DNA from: Edaphobacter sp. | GTDB taxonomy: Bacteria; Acidobacteriota; Terriglobia; Terriglobales; Acidobacteriaceae | Direction of reading: 5' to 3' | Length of the DNA: 57,242 nt | Assembly: GCA_025462645.1 (NCBI GenBank) | Contig: JAOAPB010000081.1 | Coordinates: 1-57,242 of the forward strand | Part shown: positions 18,296-28,086 of the stretch, piece by piece | Layout of the letters: every line of letters begins with the position of its first letter | Position numbering within the stretch: the stretch's first letter is position 1 | The notes under the pieces: generated by a model | The model's database searches: none | What the model saw: only the letters and a program-made list of their open reading frames with translations | What the model was told of the DNA's origin: nothing | Program-made: the position numbers and the translations under genes

Positions 18296-19207
18296 ATGAT
18301 CCAGATGAATCGCAAGAGTAGTTATGCAGTGGCTTTCCTAATTCTTTATGTGGTCTTGAAGGCGGGGCAGCCCTCGCAAGCGCAGACCAGTTCACCGCAG
18401 GCCAAGCTGTCGGTTCATTGGGAAGAACTTACGGGCGCGGACTTCCGAGAGGCTATCAAACGTTCACAGGGTACGTGCCTCCTGCCAATTGGCATTCTGG
18501 AGAAGCATGGGCCACATATGCCGCTTGGTTCCGATCTGCTCAATGCGCGTTACGCTGCACTGCACGCCGCCGAGCAGCAGTATGCCGTGGTCTTCCCAGA
18601 GTATTACTTTGGGCAAATTTCTGAGGCGCGTCATGAGCCGGGGACCGTCGCCTATAGTCGTGATCTGCAGTTGGCATTACTTCAAGCAACCACAGACGAG
18701 ATGGCTCGCAATGGCTGCAAGAAAGTGCTGATTGTTAATGGCCACGGCGGGAACGTTAGTTTGTTGCCTTACTTTGCTCAGTCACAGCTGGATAAGCCGC
18801 ACGACTATGTGGTCTATCTTTTCAATCAGCGCAGCCCGACGTCCGGCGGTCCCAAGAAGAAGACAACCATCGACGAGCACGCAGGCGAAAGTGAAACATC
18901 AAAGATGATGATTGTTCGTCCCGATCTCTTGCACCAGGATCGTGCTACAAGCGAATCAGGTGCCGACCAGCATCGTCTGAATCTGCCAGACGGTGTTTAC
19001 ACGGGCATCTGGTGGTACGCGCGCTTTCCTGACCACTATGCCGGTGATGGCGCGGCCGCAAATCGTGAGTTGGGTGAATATCAAATGAGATGGTGGGTTG
19101 ATTCCGTGGGTAAAGTCATCGCCGCCATCAAAGCCGACGATGTGAGCCTCAAACTGCAAAACGAATTCTATGAAAAGAGCACACACCCACTAGATACGCA
19201 GCAGTAA
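18296..19207 (+). CDS. exported creatininase-family metallohydrolase
   Basis: 303 residues with an N-terminal hydrophobic export signal (AVAFLILYVVLKAGQPSQAQ). The creatininase fold is clear, with metal-ligand motifs LPIGILEKHGPHMPLGSD, IVNGHGGNVSLL and DEHAGESETS. Family members hydrolyse cyclic or linear amides such as creatinine, or F420/mycofactocin precursors; the substrate here cannot be read from sequence. It faces away from the amidase/SelA-like pair, and all three are exported amide/amine-acting proteins, so a shared pathway is possible but only inferred. The start is ATG 18296 or 18305. Confidence 0.85.
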   Translation: MIQMNRKSSYAVAFLILYVVLKAGQPSQAQTSSPQAKLSVHWEELTGADFREAIKRSQGTCLLPIGILEKHGPHMPLGSDLLNARYAALHAAEQQYAVVFPEYYFGQISEARHEPGTVAYSRDLQLALLQATTDEMARNGCKKVLIVNGHGGNVSLLPYFAQSQLDKPHDYVVYLFNQRSPTSGGPKKKTTIDEHAGESETSKMMIVRPDLLHQDRATSESGADQHRLNLPDGVYTGIWWYARFPDHYAGDGAAANRELGEYQMRWWVDSVGKVIAAIKADDVSLKLQNEFYEKSTHPLDTQQ

Positions 19208-19485
19208 CCGGTGTTTGCAACGAATCTTACTGGGACCTGCCTTGAGTGGCTGAGACGGATTATCGGGCTTGCAATGAGTTTAAAGATACGCGAGATGAGA
19301 TTCTGTATATCCATCAGCTTGAGCGTAAGTTAAAGGTGGTCGCATCCTGCCTCCTCAACTAAGACGATGAAGTTGAAAATCACCGACTACCTGTCCATTG
19401 CCGCGATGTACATGAAAGATGGTGGCTATTATGAGATCACGTACATGAAATCGTGGACGAGATCAGATCGTGGGACTTATACGAC

Positions 19486-21669
19486 TTATACTTCGAGTGC
19501 TACAACCTCGTAGATCTTGATCGATGGAACAGTGAGTTCGATCGTGCGGTCGGTCTGTTTGAAGGGAACATCTATCTCTGCACGGAGCAGCGATGCGGTT
19601 TTTACCTTTACGTCACGCGGAAGTTGGATGCGAACCTGCTGAGCGCCTAGGGTGACAGGTGTGCGCATATGGCCACGGAAGGCGTTCGCGCCATTGTAGT
19701 TAAGCATATGTACGGCAAATCCTGGCTTGGTCTCCCAGGCTATGACCTCCATCAGGCCTTCGCCCTTCACTTGGACGGGATCGTTGTCGTGCATTAGCCA
19801 TTTGACCGCGTTGAGAAGCTGACGTCCGAGGTCGACGTTGTCGTATCTCCAATAGGACGCGTCCATGTCGCCGGCGAAGTAGATAAGCCTTGACTTACCT
19901 GTCTCGCGGAGTACGACGGAGGGCATGTTGGTAGGACCTTCGCGAGCGAAGACTGCCTCGGGAGGATAGACAGGGTACGGCTTGATGAAGGTCATCACAG
20001 GGTTCGGAACAGGATTGAGAGGGATACTCCAGACTGGCCCGGCGATCCACTCCGTATCTTCGAAGCCGGCGGTGATGGTGTTGCGTTGTTTGATGAATTG
20101 GAGATGCACGGAGGTGATAGGATCGGTCGCTTCAGCCTCGGCGCGGAAACGGATCCCTGCCTTGCTGATGCCGAAGAGATTGCCGAGAGCGAAGTCGGTG
20201 CGCGGCTTACCGTTCTCGTCATAGAGGCTGGTCTCGAAGGTGGCGAGCAGCGATCCCCCACGCTGGACGTAAGCCTCAAGCGCGCGGCACTGTGCATCGC
20301 TCAGGAGTGCGACATTGGGAAGTATGAGAACTGAGTACTGGGCGAGGCGCTTCTCGTTGAGGTCTTCCTCGTGGACAAAGTCGAACGGAATTCGGCCCTC
20401 AGTGAGGATGGAGTACATACCCTCAATGTGATCTGTCTTCTCCTCCGTGCTCGGCGCCTTATAGAGAGTGACCGACTTCGACGACGCAATTATGGCGACG
20501 GAGGCAAGGGAGCGAACATTCTGGAAGTGTTTGTCGTGGCGGGCATGCCAGCTGAGGAAGTCCCGACCTGGAGCCTGCCAGCGACGATCTTCCTGGAAGC
20601 CCTGCTCCATTCCAAGCCAGTGATACCAGACGATTCCTCCGGCGGCGGCGGTCTGTGCCATGCGACACTCCGGCTCGCACGAAGTTTCGCTGACCTGACG
20701 CCACATGAGACGTCCGGATCGTGAGTAGCTTGCTGTGACAGCGGCGACGGGGCGGTCACCCATGAGTGCCCGGGCGAACTTTACCTGCTGCGCATCCTGC
20801 CAGATGGGAGCGAATATAGCGGAGCGCGATTGATTATCGGCGGTATACCAGAGGGCATCGCGGGTGAGCTTCCACTGGTCGAGAGCGGATTCTTTGAGGC
20901 CTCCGCCGAGGTTGGAGCTATAGAAGTTGTTTGGACTCTTCTCGAGCACCACCTTCTTGTAGAGACTTATGAGTTCGGCGGCGCCGGCCATGAGGGCGTT
21001 ACGATATTTCTCGGAGTGTGGATCGCCAATCTTCTTGCAGTTATCGCAATAGCAGACCTGCATGGTGGGCCAGCCGTTCATGTAGATGCCGTCTATGTCA
21101 TAGTGTGCGTTGAGTTCGCGGATGATGGCGGGTTGCTGCTCGGTGAACTGACCGCTGAACTGGCAGGTGAAGGCAATATCCGGTGCAGACGATTGCAGAC
21201 TGCCATCCTGATTCCGCCGAAACCACAGCGGGTTAGCCGCTAGAAGCTTGGGATCGGTCCACTGGATATCCGGACTCATGCGACCGTAGACGCGAATGCC
21301 ACGCGCTTTGGCGGCCTGGACGCATTCGCCGAAGAGGTCGCGACCGTTGAGATAGGAACTGCGATGGAAGAAGGGAACCTCGGTCGGATAGAAGGCAACT
21401 GGGCCAGAGACAGAAAGGGCCACAGCATCAACTTTGGCCGATGCCCAGTAGTCAGCCCATTTTCCAACATCGCCGTATTGTGGATCTTTCTCATTGAAGT
21501 TGGTTTGGCCCACACGCTTGATATGCCGGTACCAGGGCGTTTCGGCCGAGGGGGCTAAAGGTGTCACTGCTGGATCGATGGCTACGGCTGAAAGAGCGGA
21601 GGGTGCAGAGAGAGCCGCAATCATGCTGCCTGCTCCCATCAGGGTGAACTCGCGCCGATTAGGCTTCAT
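19486..21669 (-). CDS. Tat-exported glycoside-hydrolase-like protein (GHL6/GH42-related)
   Basis: 727 residues starting with a twin-arginine signal (KPNRREFTLMGAGSMIAA). Residues about 50-400 look like a TIM barrel of the GHL6 type (GIRVYGRMSPDIQW, DIDGIYMNGWPTMQ, VCYCDNCKKIG). They are followed by a beta-galactosidase trimerisation-like domain (YSVLILPNVALLSD, YVQRGGSLLATFETS) and a C-terminal beta domain. It is probably an exported glycosidase of unknown specificity, and the catalytic pair cannot be assigned with confidence. ATG 21669 is preferred to an upstream codon at 21720 because it begins the Tat signal and has GGAG upstream. Confidence 0.75.
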   Translation of the reverse strand: MKPNRREFTLMGAGSMIAALSAPSALSAVAIDPAVTPLAPSAETPWYRHIKRVGQTNFNEKDPQYGDVGKWADYWASAKVDAVALSVSGPVAFYPTEVPFFHRSSYLNGRDLFGECVQAAKARGIRVYGRMSPDIQWTDPKLLAANPLWFRRNQDGSLQSSAPDIAFTCQFSGQFTEQQPAIIRELNAHYDIDGIYMNGWPTMQVCYCDNCKKIGDPHSEKYRNALMAGAAELISLYKKVVLEKSPNNFYSSNLGGGLKESALDQWKLTRDALWYTADNQSRSAIFAPIWQDAQQVKFARALMGDRPVAAVTASYSRSGRLMWRQVSETSCEPECRMAQTAAAGGIVWYHWLGMEQGFQEDRRWQAPGRDFLSWHARHDKHFQNVRSLASVAIIASSKSVTLYKAPSTEEKTDHIEGMYSILTEGRIPFDFVHEEDLNEKRLAQYSVLILPNVALLSDAQCRALEAYVQRGGSLLATFETSLYDENGKPRTDFALGNLFGISKAGIRFRAEAEATDPITSVHLQFIKQRNTITAGFEDTEWIAGPVWSIPLNPVPNPVMTFIKPYPVYPPEAVFAREGPTNMPSVVLRETGKSRLIYFAGDMDASYWRYDNVDLGRQLLNAVKWLMHDNDPVQVKGEGLMEVIAWETKPGFAVHMLNYNGANAFRGHMRTPVTLGAQQVRIQLPRDVKVKTASLLRAEIDVPFKQTDRTIELTVPSIKIYEVVALEV

Positions 21670-21768
21670 AGATTGCTGCTCCGATATGGCGGTGCACTGT
21701 TGTGGCTTAGAATGTCTCACGAAGACTATGGAAGGCGATGTGACCCGTCCACTCGAGGCGGCATGACC

Positions 21769-22185
21769 TCATTCCTCCAGCTGCCCCGCTATTCGCTCGA
21801 TGGCGGTCTTCCAGCTCTTGTGTTGTTCACTGCTGAGGCCTTCAAGGGCATCGAGCACGGCTTTGGGAGCGCCTTTGGTCTTCAGGTATTTCATGAGAAT
21901 GTCGACGTCGTCATCGAGCCGCTGCAGGTTCTCGCGCTGAACGTTGCCGATACGCTCCATCAGGTCCGCGGCGTCGAGTTTGGGCTTGGCTTTGGCCGGC
22001 TTGCGGGCTGTGGGCCTATCGGGGAAATAGAGGGTCGACGTGAGGACACGGTAGATCTTGAGGTTGGTACCCGGGACTGTGAGGTCGACCTGATTACCGT
22101 CAGGACTCACCTTGCTGACGATGTATTCGTTCTTGCCATCCTTCAAGACTCGCTCTCCTACGTTGGGGATGCGTTTGTCGGGCAT
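21769..22185 (-). CDS. conserved-looking hypothetical protein
   Basis: 138 residues, family not recognised. The first 50 residues look like a small beta domain (RIPNVGERVLKDGKNEYIVS, LKIYRVLTSTLYFPDR). A basic Ala/Lys/Pro linker and a charged helical C-terminus follow (LMERIGNVQRENLQRLDDDV). There is no signal peptide or membrane segment. The frame continues upstream to 22302, but that extension is Cys/Trp/His-rich and unlikely. No good ribosome-binding site is visible at 22185, so the start is uncertain. It lies about 100 bases upstream of the Tat hydrolase on the same strand. Confidence 0.6.
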   Translation of the reverse strand: MPDKRIPNVGERVLKDGKNEYIVSKVSPDGNQVDLTVPGTNLKIYRVLTSTLYFPDRPTARKPAKAKPKLDAADLMERIGNVQRENLQRLDDDVDILMKYLKTKGAPKAVLDALEGLSSEQHKSWKTAIERIAGQLEE

Positions 22186-22420
22186 GGAAAAGGGTACCAC
22201 TGGGGCGAGCATCTGTTGGTGCGATGAATGCCAAAACACTGGACTCTCCATACTCCAACACGGAAGATGCCCCATGCATGAGTACCCATCAGAGCGTGGC
22301 ACAGAGTTTCTCTGTCGGGCATGCGAGTGTTACTGAATCTTGACAATTTTATGGAGGGTCTCTAACGTGGGGCTTTGTGACAACGTATCCTTTTATAAAT
22401 GAGAGACGAAATGGGGATTT

Positions 22421-23464
22421 ATGCGAACGATAGAAGGTAAGAATGTACGCCTTGTTGTCGCCGCGATGGCGGCCGGCGTCTGCTTCCTCGCACTTCCTTG
22501 CATTGCGCAGGAGACGCCGACTGCACCTGCTGCGGCGCCGCAACGAACTGCACCGGCTCCGTATAGCGGTAACCGACCGCAGAGCGTCAAAGATGGTGTG
22601 CAGATCCAGACGGCCTATCGTGAGGATATGGTCGCGATGGAAGATGCCATTCCGACCAAAGCGCTGGTAGTGCCGAAACAGCCGCGCAAGGTGCTGGTGC
22701 TGTGTAAAGCGGCAGGCTTTGTACATTCTTCAATTCCTCTTGCTGCGGAGACGGTGAAGGCGATGGGAGAGAAGACAGGAGCGTATACAGCGACGATCAG
22801 CTATGACTCGGCCGATATTACAAGTGCGAACCTTGCACAGTACGACGCAATCTTTCTGGACAGTACAACGTTGGCGTTCCTAGATGATCCCAAAGATACT
22901 GTGGCGACCGAAGCTCGAAAGAAGGCGCTACTGGACTTCGTGCGCGGCGGAAAGGGACTGGTGGGAATCCATGCGGCGGTGGACACCTATCATACGTCTG
23001 ATCGTGCGTCCGATGCGGCGCCGACGGGAACGTGGCCAGAGTTCAACAAGATGATTGGGGGATACTTCAAGTTTCACTGGGTATATCCACAAGTGTTGAC
23101 GGTAAAGATCGATGATGCGAAGAGCCCGTTGACCTCGATGTTCCACGGACAGGAGTTTCAGATTCACGATGAGACGTACACCATGGTGCAAGACTCCTTT
23201 TCAAGAAAGAACGTCCATGTGCTGACAAGCATCGACTACGCGAAGATGAGCGATGAGGACAAGGCGAAGGAGAAGTACAAGCGAACAGATGGTGACTATG
23301 CGTTGAGCTGGATTCGACGTGAGGGGAAGGGTCGTGTGTTTGTCGAGGTGCTGGGGCATAGTGAGCATATCTACGCGAATACGCCGATGATGGAACATGT
23401 GCTCGCAGGGCTTCAGTATGCACTGGGGGATTTGAAGGCGGATGATTCGCCGGTGATGAAGTAG
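22421..23464 (+). CDS. exported ThuA-domain protein
   Basis: 347 residues with a signal peptide ending at LPCIAQ and an Ala/Pro linker. The ThuA (class-I glutamine-amidotransferase-like) domain shows RKVLVLCKAAGFVHSSI, YDAIFLDSTTLAF, LDFVRGGKGLVGIHAAVDTY, FKFHWVYPQ and GRVFVEVLGHSEHIY. ThuA proteins are linked to trehalose/sucrose use and 3-keto-sugar metabolism in other bacteria, but the reaction of exported forms is not settled. A GGGG box precedes ATG 22421. Confidence 0.88.
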   Translation: MRTIEGKNVRLVVAAMAAGVCFLALPCIAQETPTAPAAAPQRTAPAPYSGNRPQSVKDGVQIQTAYREDMVAMEDAIPTKALVVPKQPRKVLVLCKAAGFVHSSIPLAAETVKAMGEKTGAYTATISYDSADITSANLAQYDAIFLDSTTLAFLDDPKDTVATEARKKALLDFVRGGKGLVGIHAAVDTYHTSDRASDAAPTGTWPEFNKMIGGYFKFHWVYPQVLTVKIDDAKSPLTSMFHGQEFQIHDETYTMVQDSFSRKNVHVLTSIDYAKMSDEDKAKEKYKRTDGDYALSWIRREGKGRVFVEVLGHSEHIYANTPMMEHVLAGLQYALGDLKADDSPVMK

Positions 23465-23678
23465 CGGCTTGATCACTCAGACATATATTTTAGAAATATG
23501 ACCAGGCGCGGGAGCATTTGAGTCAAGGAGTTAAGTTGGCTGACTTGCAAATTGTTTGGGTATTGTTGCCGATAGCCGCACAAAGATGGATATTACTACG
23601 GCTGTTGTGACACCGGCAGACACAGAGAGGTCGGAGACAAATTCCTGCTTGTTGATTTCGGGAATACTGTTCAGGCTG

Positions 23679-23699
23679 CTTCCGTTCAGTGAACGGAAG
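23679..23699. other. perfect inverted repeat, 10-bp arms
   Basis: Arms CTTCCGTTCA and TGAACGGAAG are separated by one base. It lies in the 291-bp convergent gap between the ThuA gene and the YncE/phosphoesterase gene. No T-run follows on either strand. A second hairpin begins 10 bases later. Confidence 0.5.
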
Positions 23700-23709
23700 G
23701 TCCCATAGA

Positions 23710-23743
23710 GCCGCTCTGGTGAAGCCTCACAAACCAGAGCGGC
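23710..23743 (-). terminator. hairpin after the YncE/phosphoesterase gene
   Basis: An 11-bp stem (GCCGCTCTGGT / ACCAGAGCGGC) with a 12-base loop starts about 13 bases past the minus-strand stop at 23756. It lacks a T-run, so it is a probable but not canonical terminator or RNA-stabilising hairpin. Confidence 0.5.
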
Positions 23744-23755
23744 ATAGCGATCGGG

Positions 23756-26320
23756 TTAATCGTCGTCATCTTTGTCGCCGTTTCTTGATTCGCTGGCATC
23801 TGCCAGTGGGCGAAAGCGATGGACCGGCGGCGGCATCGCAGAGTCCTTGCCCTTGATGCTCTTCCAGATGATTTCGTTCAGGGCATACATCGGGGCACGA
23901 TCCACTTCTTTGAAGTTCATCTTGCTGCTCTCTTTTGCGCCGTAAGAGTCCTTAGTGTTCTTTGCATTCACGTCAATGAGCGGTTTGATCACGTTGAACG
24001 GCGTGACAACGGGCTGAGCCCCAAATGATGCATAGATAGGCATGGCCGCAGCGTCATACTGGCTCATCGACGGCAGCCCGAGCAGCAGTTCCATCGATCG
24101 CAGCATGGAGCTTGTCGTGTACAACGTGCTATCGACGATGCCGCGCTTGACGTACGGGCTGATGACCAGGCCCACTGTGCGGCGTCCGTCGACATGATCG
24201 GCTCCGTCCTGTGCGTCGTCTTCGATGATGAAGATCGCCGTATTGGGCCAGTACCGGCTGTGGCTTACAGCATCGACGAGTTGCCCAATGGCATAGTCGT
24301 TATTGGCGACCATGGCCTGTGGCGTATACGCTCCTGGTGTGGTGCCGCGCGTGTGGTCCTCCGGCATACTCATCACGATGTAGTTAGGCAGCCGCTTTTC
24401 GGGATCAGGACCGTCATAGTGTGCTTCGAATTCCCTGAAGTCTCTCAAGAAAACTGCTACCTTGTCCGTGTCGCGCACATTGAGCCCAAGCCCGTAATCC
24501 TGGGAGACGTGGCCGACCAGGCCGTCGGCGCCCGGCGCTGCTTCCATCGTTGTTCCGGTGCTGGCGCGCGCGGCATTCTCACCATAGGAGCGATAGGTCA
24601 GTCCCTTGCGGCGGGCAAGGTCCCACAGATGACCGGCTGAGGGGACCATGGCATGAACACTGTACGCGGCAGTGCTGTGTCCGCCATACTCCGCCGGCCA
24701 CTGCTTCTCGTTGAAGTCGGTGGCGTAGGCAGAGTTCGACCAGGAGTGGCCATCGACGCTGACCTCTCCATCGCAGTAAAGATTGTCGAGGACGACATAT
24801 TCCTTAGCCAGTGCATGCTGGTTCGGGGTGACCTTTTCGCCGAAGAGGACCAGCTTGGGATCACCGTTCGCGTTAGAGATGTCGCCGAACTCCTGATCGT
24901 AGGTCCGGTTTTCCTTAATGATGTAGATAACGTGCTTGATCTCGCTGGCTTCTCCAACGCCCTGCGGAATAATGCTTGGCTCCTGCGGCATCCGGGCCTC
25001 AGAAAGCAGCGAGTCATGATAAGGAGTGTTCTCTGTGACCTGACGAGTCCACTGCGGGAGCCTTTCCTTCAGGGCCATGACCGGCAGCAACTCAAGGCTG
25101 CTCTTCTGCAGCGTCTTGTCGCTCTCGTGCCCGAAGTGCGGGCCATCTGGATCTGGATGACCTTCTTCGCCTTTGGCGTTGCCGATATAGAGTGTGCGGT
25201 CCTGGTCGGCGAGCAGAAGCGCCGATGGATACCAGCCGGTCGGGATAAAACCGACGACTGTGCTGTGTGCGCGGTTTTCGATATGCGCCACGGCGATCGA
25301 GTTATTGTCGGCGTTCGCGATGTAGAGCAGCTTGCGCGTGTTGTCGATCGCCAGCGCGTCCGGTGTCGATCCTTCCGGAGCCAGAGGCGTCAGCGTCGTC
25401 GACAACCGCTCGATGACCTGAAGCTTATGAGCATCGATCACATACACCGTGTTGTCGTTCGAGCAGGCAACGAAGAGACGGCCGTCCGAAGAGAGCTTCA
25501 TATCGTTCGGGTTCATGCCGACATGCAGCGTACGGATGACCTTATTGGTGGCTGTGTCAATCACGCTGACCGACTCGCTCGACCAGTTGGAGACAAAGAG
25601 CAGCTTCCCTTCAGGAGCGAGCAGGGCCTGGTAAGGAGTCGTCTCGACGGGGATGCGCGTGACAACCTGGCGGGTCTTCGCATCGAAGACGACAACATTG
25701 CCGGGGCCGGACCGCGTGCCGCGGTTCGCCGCATACACCAGGTGCTTGCTGGGAAGGTAGGCGACTCCCGACCACCACACCAGCTTCGGGTCGAGTGTCT
25801 CCACCAGTTTGCCTGTCGGCTGTTCGCTCAACCGGCCGTTTGCGTAAGTGAACTCGTAAATCGGTGAGACAGGGTCCGCTTTACTTTTGGAGCCTGACGC
25901 ATTACCACCGGAGACATACAGTGTGCGGCCGTCGGCGGACCAGGCCATGCCGAGCCACGTCGATGTCAGACCTATATGCTGGATCTTCTTCTGCGTCTTC
26001 GCATCGAAGACATCAATGGCGTGAGGCAGAAAGCCTGAATTGACCGAGATGACAACCTTGCCATCCGGCGATGAGACAAGATTTAGCACCAGGTCGCCCA
26101 TCTCGCCAACTGTCTTGCCCGCCGGCGTAATGCGCCAGCCGTTCGGCAAGTCTGAGCCATCGGCAAAATGATTGGGGAGCCTCTTCGTCTGTTCACCGAG
26201 GGGATGATCCTTCACCGAAGAGGAAGTTGGCACCTGAGCAGAGACTGTACAGATTGACGATGACAGGAGAAGCAAAAACGCACACGCAGTAAACGAAGAA
26301 AACCGCAATCTAGTTGACAT
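23756..26320 (-). CDS. exported YVTN/YncE beta-propeller fused to phosphoesterase
   Basis: 854 residues with a signal peptide (FTACAFLLLLSSSICTVSAQ). Residues about 55-430 are a seven-bladed YVTN-type propeller (GKVVISVNSGFLPHAIDVFD, LLAPEGKLLFVSNWSSESVS, VIDTATNKVIRTLHVGMNPN). Residues about 455-800 are a phosphoesterase/alkaline-phosphatase-superfamily domain (HVIYIIKENRTYDQEFGD, MSMPEDHTRG, TAIFIIEDDAQDGADHVDGR). Homologues are annotated as bifunctional YncE/alkaline phosphatase proteins; the physiological substrate is unknown. The C-terminus is an acidic tail of Asp residues. Confidence 0.88.
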   Translation of the reverse strand: MSTRLRFSSFTACAFLLLLSSSICTVSAQVPTSSSVKDHPLGEQTKRLPNHFADGSDLPNGWRITPAGKTVGEMGDLVLNLVSSPDGKVVISVNSGFLPHAIDVFDAKTQKKIQHIGLTSTWLGMAWSADGRTLYVSGGNASGSKSKADPVSPIYEFTYANGRLSEQPTGKLVETLDPKLVWWSGVAYLPSKHLVYAANRGTRSGPGNVVVFDAKTRQVVTRIPVETTPYQALLAPEGKLLFVSNWSSESVSVIDTATNKVIRTLHVGMNPNDMKLSSDGRLFVACSNDNTVYVIDAHKLQVIERLSTTLTPLAPEGSTPDALAIDNTRKLLYIANADNNSIAVAHIENRAHSTVVGFIPTGWYPSALLLADQDRTLYIGNAKGEEGHPDPDGPHFGHESDKTLQKSSLELLPVMALKERLPQWTRQVTENTPYHDSLLSEARMPQEPSIIPQGVGEASEIKHVIYIIKENRTYDQEFGDISNANGDPKLVLFGEKVTPNQHALAKEYVVLDNLYCDGEVSVDGHSWSNSAYATDFNEKQWPAEYGGHSTAAYSVHAMVPSAGHLWDLARRKGLTYRSYGENAARASTGTTMEAAPGADGLVGHVSQDYGLGLNVRDTDKVAVFLRDFREFEAHYDGPDPEKRLPNYIVMSMPEDHTRGTTPGAYTPQAMVANNDYAIGQLVDAVSHSRYWPNTAIFIIEDDAQDGADHVDGRRTVGLVISPYVKRGIVDSTLYTTSSMLRSMELLLGLPSMSQYDAAAMPIYASFGAQPVVTPFNVIKPLIDVNAKNTKDSYGAKESSKMNFKEVDRAPMYALNEIIWKSIKGKDSAMPPPVHRFRPLADASESRNGDKDDDD

Positions 26321-26689
26321 CGAACTCCTTGATTAATTCTCTGTTGAAGGTCTATGGCGCATAATCCTCTATTCATTCCCAGCAGAGGCACCGTAGTATC
26401 ACACTGTCACGCCATTTCTCGGCATCGTGGCCGCAATATAACACGCTGCTGCAACTGGGAGATGAATGTTGAACTACTGGCTTTTAAGCTGTGATTCTAA
26501 CCGGACTCTGAGTTCACCCGGCTAATGGCCGCTCGAGGTGACACGTGACGAATTCGTTTTTGCAGACCGATTTCTCGCCGCAAAACCTCAAATTAATGAT
26601 CGGCCTGCTGTACTCCCTCGTTGCCTAAAGGGCTTGGGTGCGCGCAATATAACCCACGAACGGTAGTCGCAATATGGAGGGCGCCCAAC
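26321..26689. other. 369-bp divergent promoter region
   Basis: Lies between the YncE/phosphoesterase gene and the GH172 lipoprotein gene. No gene or clear operator is seen. A ribosome-binding site for the rightward gene lies at its end (GGAGGG near 26677). Confidence 0.4.
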
Positions 26690-27838
26690 TTGAAGTTATT
26701 AAACCTGCTTGCCTTATCAGTTATTCTTACTTCCTGTTTCGCCGAGGGACAGAACGTTGAGGGATTTCCCGACCCTACTGTGCAACAGACTTACACGATG
26801 CATCGGTCGTCGAGCCGTGAGGCTACGGGAGCGAACGCGGACTTTCGTACGATCACGCCGGGAGAGACGCTGACGATTCTTGATGTGGATGGCCCGGGCA
26901 GGATTTCGCATATATGGTTCACCCTGAATGCACAGGAGAGCTACCATCTGAAGCGCGTCGTTCTACGTATGTACTGGGATGGGGAGAGTACTCCAAGCGT
27001 TGAGACGCCGATGGGCGACTTTTTTGGATTAGGCACTGGACAGTATTACTTCTGGTCGTCCCCGGTCTTATCGGTCGGAAACGATCGCTCTCTCAATAGC
27101 TATTTCCAGATGCCGTATGCAAAGCATGCACGCATCACCGTGACGAACGAAGGCAAGCAGTCGGTAGGAAATCTGTACTGGAATATCGATTATCGACAGG
27201 AAGCGAAGCCGCTGCCGGCAGGAACTCTGTACTTTCACGCGCAGTACAGGCAGGCGCAGCCGAATCATGGCTGGGTTTCGGATTGGTACGACAATGGCGA
27301 TCCTCGCGTAAATTTCAGGCGCAATCTGGATGGCAAAGACAACTACATCTGGTTTGAAGCAAAGGGGCACGGGCAGTTCATAGGTGTGACGATGTCAGTT
27401 TTGCAAAATCAGGATGGATGGTGGGGCGAAGGGAACGACCGCTTTGAAGTGGATGACGGTGCTGTTCCCACGATTGTTGGCACGGGTTCGGAAGATTACT
27501 TTCTGGGGGCATGGGACTTCGGGACGTCGCAAAGCTTTCCACTTCATGGCTCGCCAGTAGTGGGGCCTGAACTTGCTGGATCGCGCTCGAGCGTGTACCG
27601 GTTCCATCTGGATTCGCCGATTCCATTTAAAAAGTCGATGAAAGTGAGCATCGAGCACGGTCATGCCAACGCCCGCTCAGATAACTTTTACTCTGTTGCG
27701 TACTGGTATCAGGCTGAGCCGCATACACCTTTCCCTCTGCTGCCCGAGATGAGTGAACGCATTCCGGCACTGCAGGCTGTGGGCGGACCAGGCAATGCGA
27801 AGCAGCCTAGGACAGAGGGCGATCCTCAGCCGCGCTGA
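26690..27838 (+). CDS. GH172 (DUF2961) exported lipoprotein
   Basis: 382 residues. The start is a TTG at 26690 with GGAGGG eight bases upstream. This gives the signal MKLLNLLALSVILTSC, with a lipobox LTSC at the cleavage site, so it is predicted to be a lipoprotein. An upstream in-frame TTG at 26621 would bury the signal. DUF2961/GH172 hallmarks include GRISHIWFTLNAQ, VETPMGDFFGLG, FEVDDGAVPTIVGTGSEDYF and DSPIPFKKSMKVSIEHGHAN. Characterised GH172 enzymes act on difructose dianhydride or D-arabinan; the substrate here is unknown. Confidence 0.9.
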   Translation: MKLLNLLALSVILTSCFAEGQNVEGFPDPTVQQTYTMHRSSSREATGANADFRTITPGETLTILDVDGPGRISHIWFTLNAQESYHLKRVVLRMYWDGESTPSVETPMGDFFGLGTGQYYFWSSPVLSVGNDRSLNSYFQMPYAKHARITVTNEGKQSVGNLYWNIDYRQEAKPLPAGTLYFHAQYRQAQPNHGWVSDWYDNGDPRVNFRRNLDGKDNYIWFEAKGHGQFIGVTMSVLQNQDGWWGEGNDRFEVDDGAVPTIVGTGSEDYFLGAWDFGTSQSFPLHGSPVVGPELAGSRSSVYRFHLDSPIPFKKSMKVSIEHGHANARSDNFYSVAYWYQAEPHTPFPLLPEMSERIPALQAVGGPGNAKQPRTEGDPQPR

Positions 27839-28023
27839 GATCGCCGTACGCTCCCTATCTAACCTGCCGCTGAACGGGCGCAAATTCTCGTCGATCACGA
27901 TGTTCCTTCCGGGCGCTGTGACGACGGAGCCGACGATCGGCACGTTCGCTGGCGGGAGCAGCCTGATCGATAATACGTTCACCTATGGCGAGTCTGTACT
28001 ACATGGCCGGACAGACGGGAGCT
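27836..28023 (+). pseudogene. relic of a TonB-dependent receptor plug
   Basis: Begins at the stop codon of the GH172 gene. One frame reads LSNLPLNGRKFSSITMFLPG and then GSSLIDNTFTYGESVLHG before a stop. The first part matches the plug motif of Oar-type receptors, for example LPLNGRNFTQLLQLTPG in the intact receptor at 43.5 kb. There is no start, signal or barrel, so this is a 60-codon remnant. It suggests that a receptor-hydrolase pair once existed here. Confidence 0.7.
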
Positions 28024-28086
28024 GACCCGATATGCTGTAAGCTTCCGTTTGTAGAAACAAACCAGCCGCATGCGGCGAGGTAGCGC

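Noticed and set aside
19246..19362. 38-codon plus frame after the creatininase gene that looks protein-like
   Set aside because: No ribosome-binding site, no family resemblance, and it ends within the 278-bp gap; not enough to call a gene or relic.
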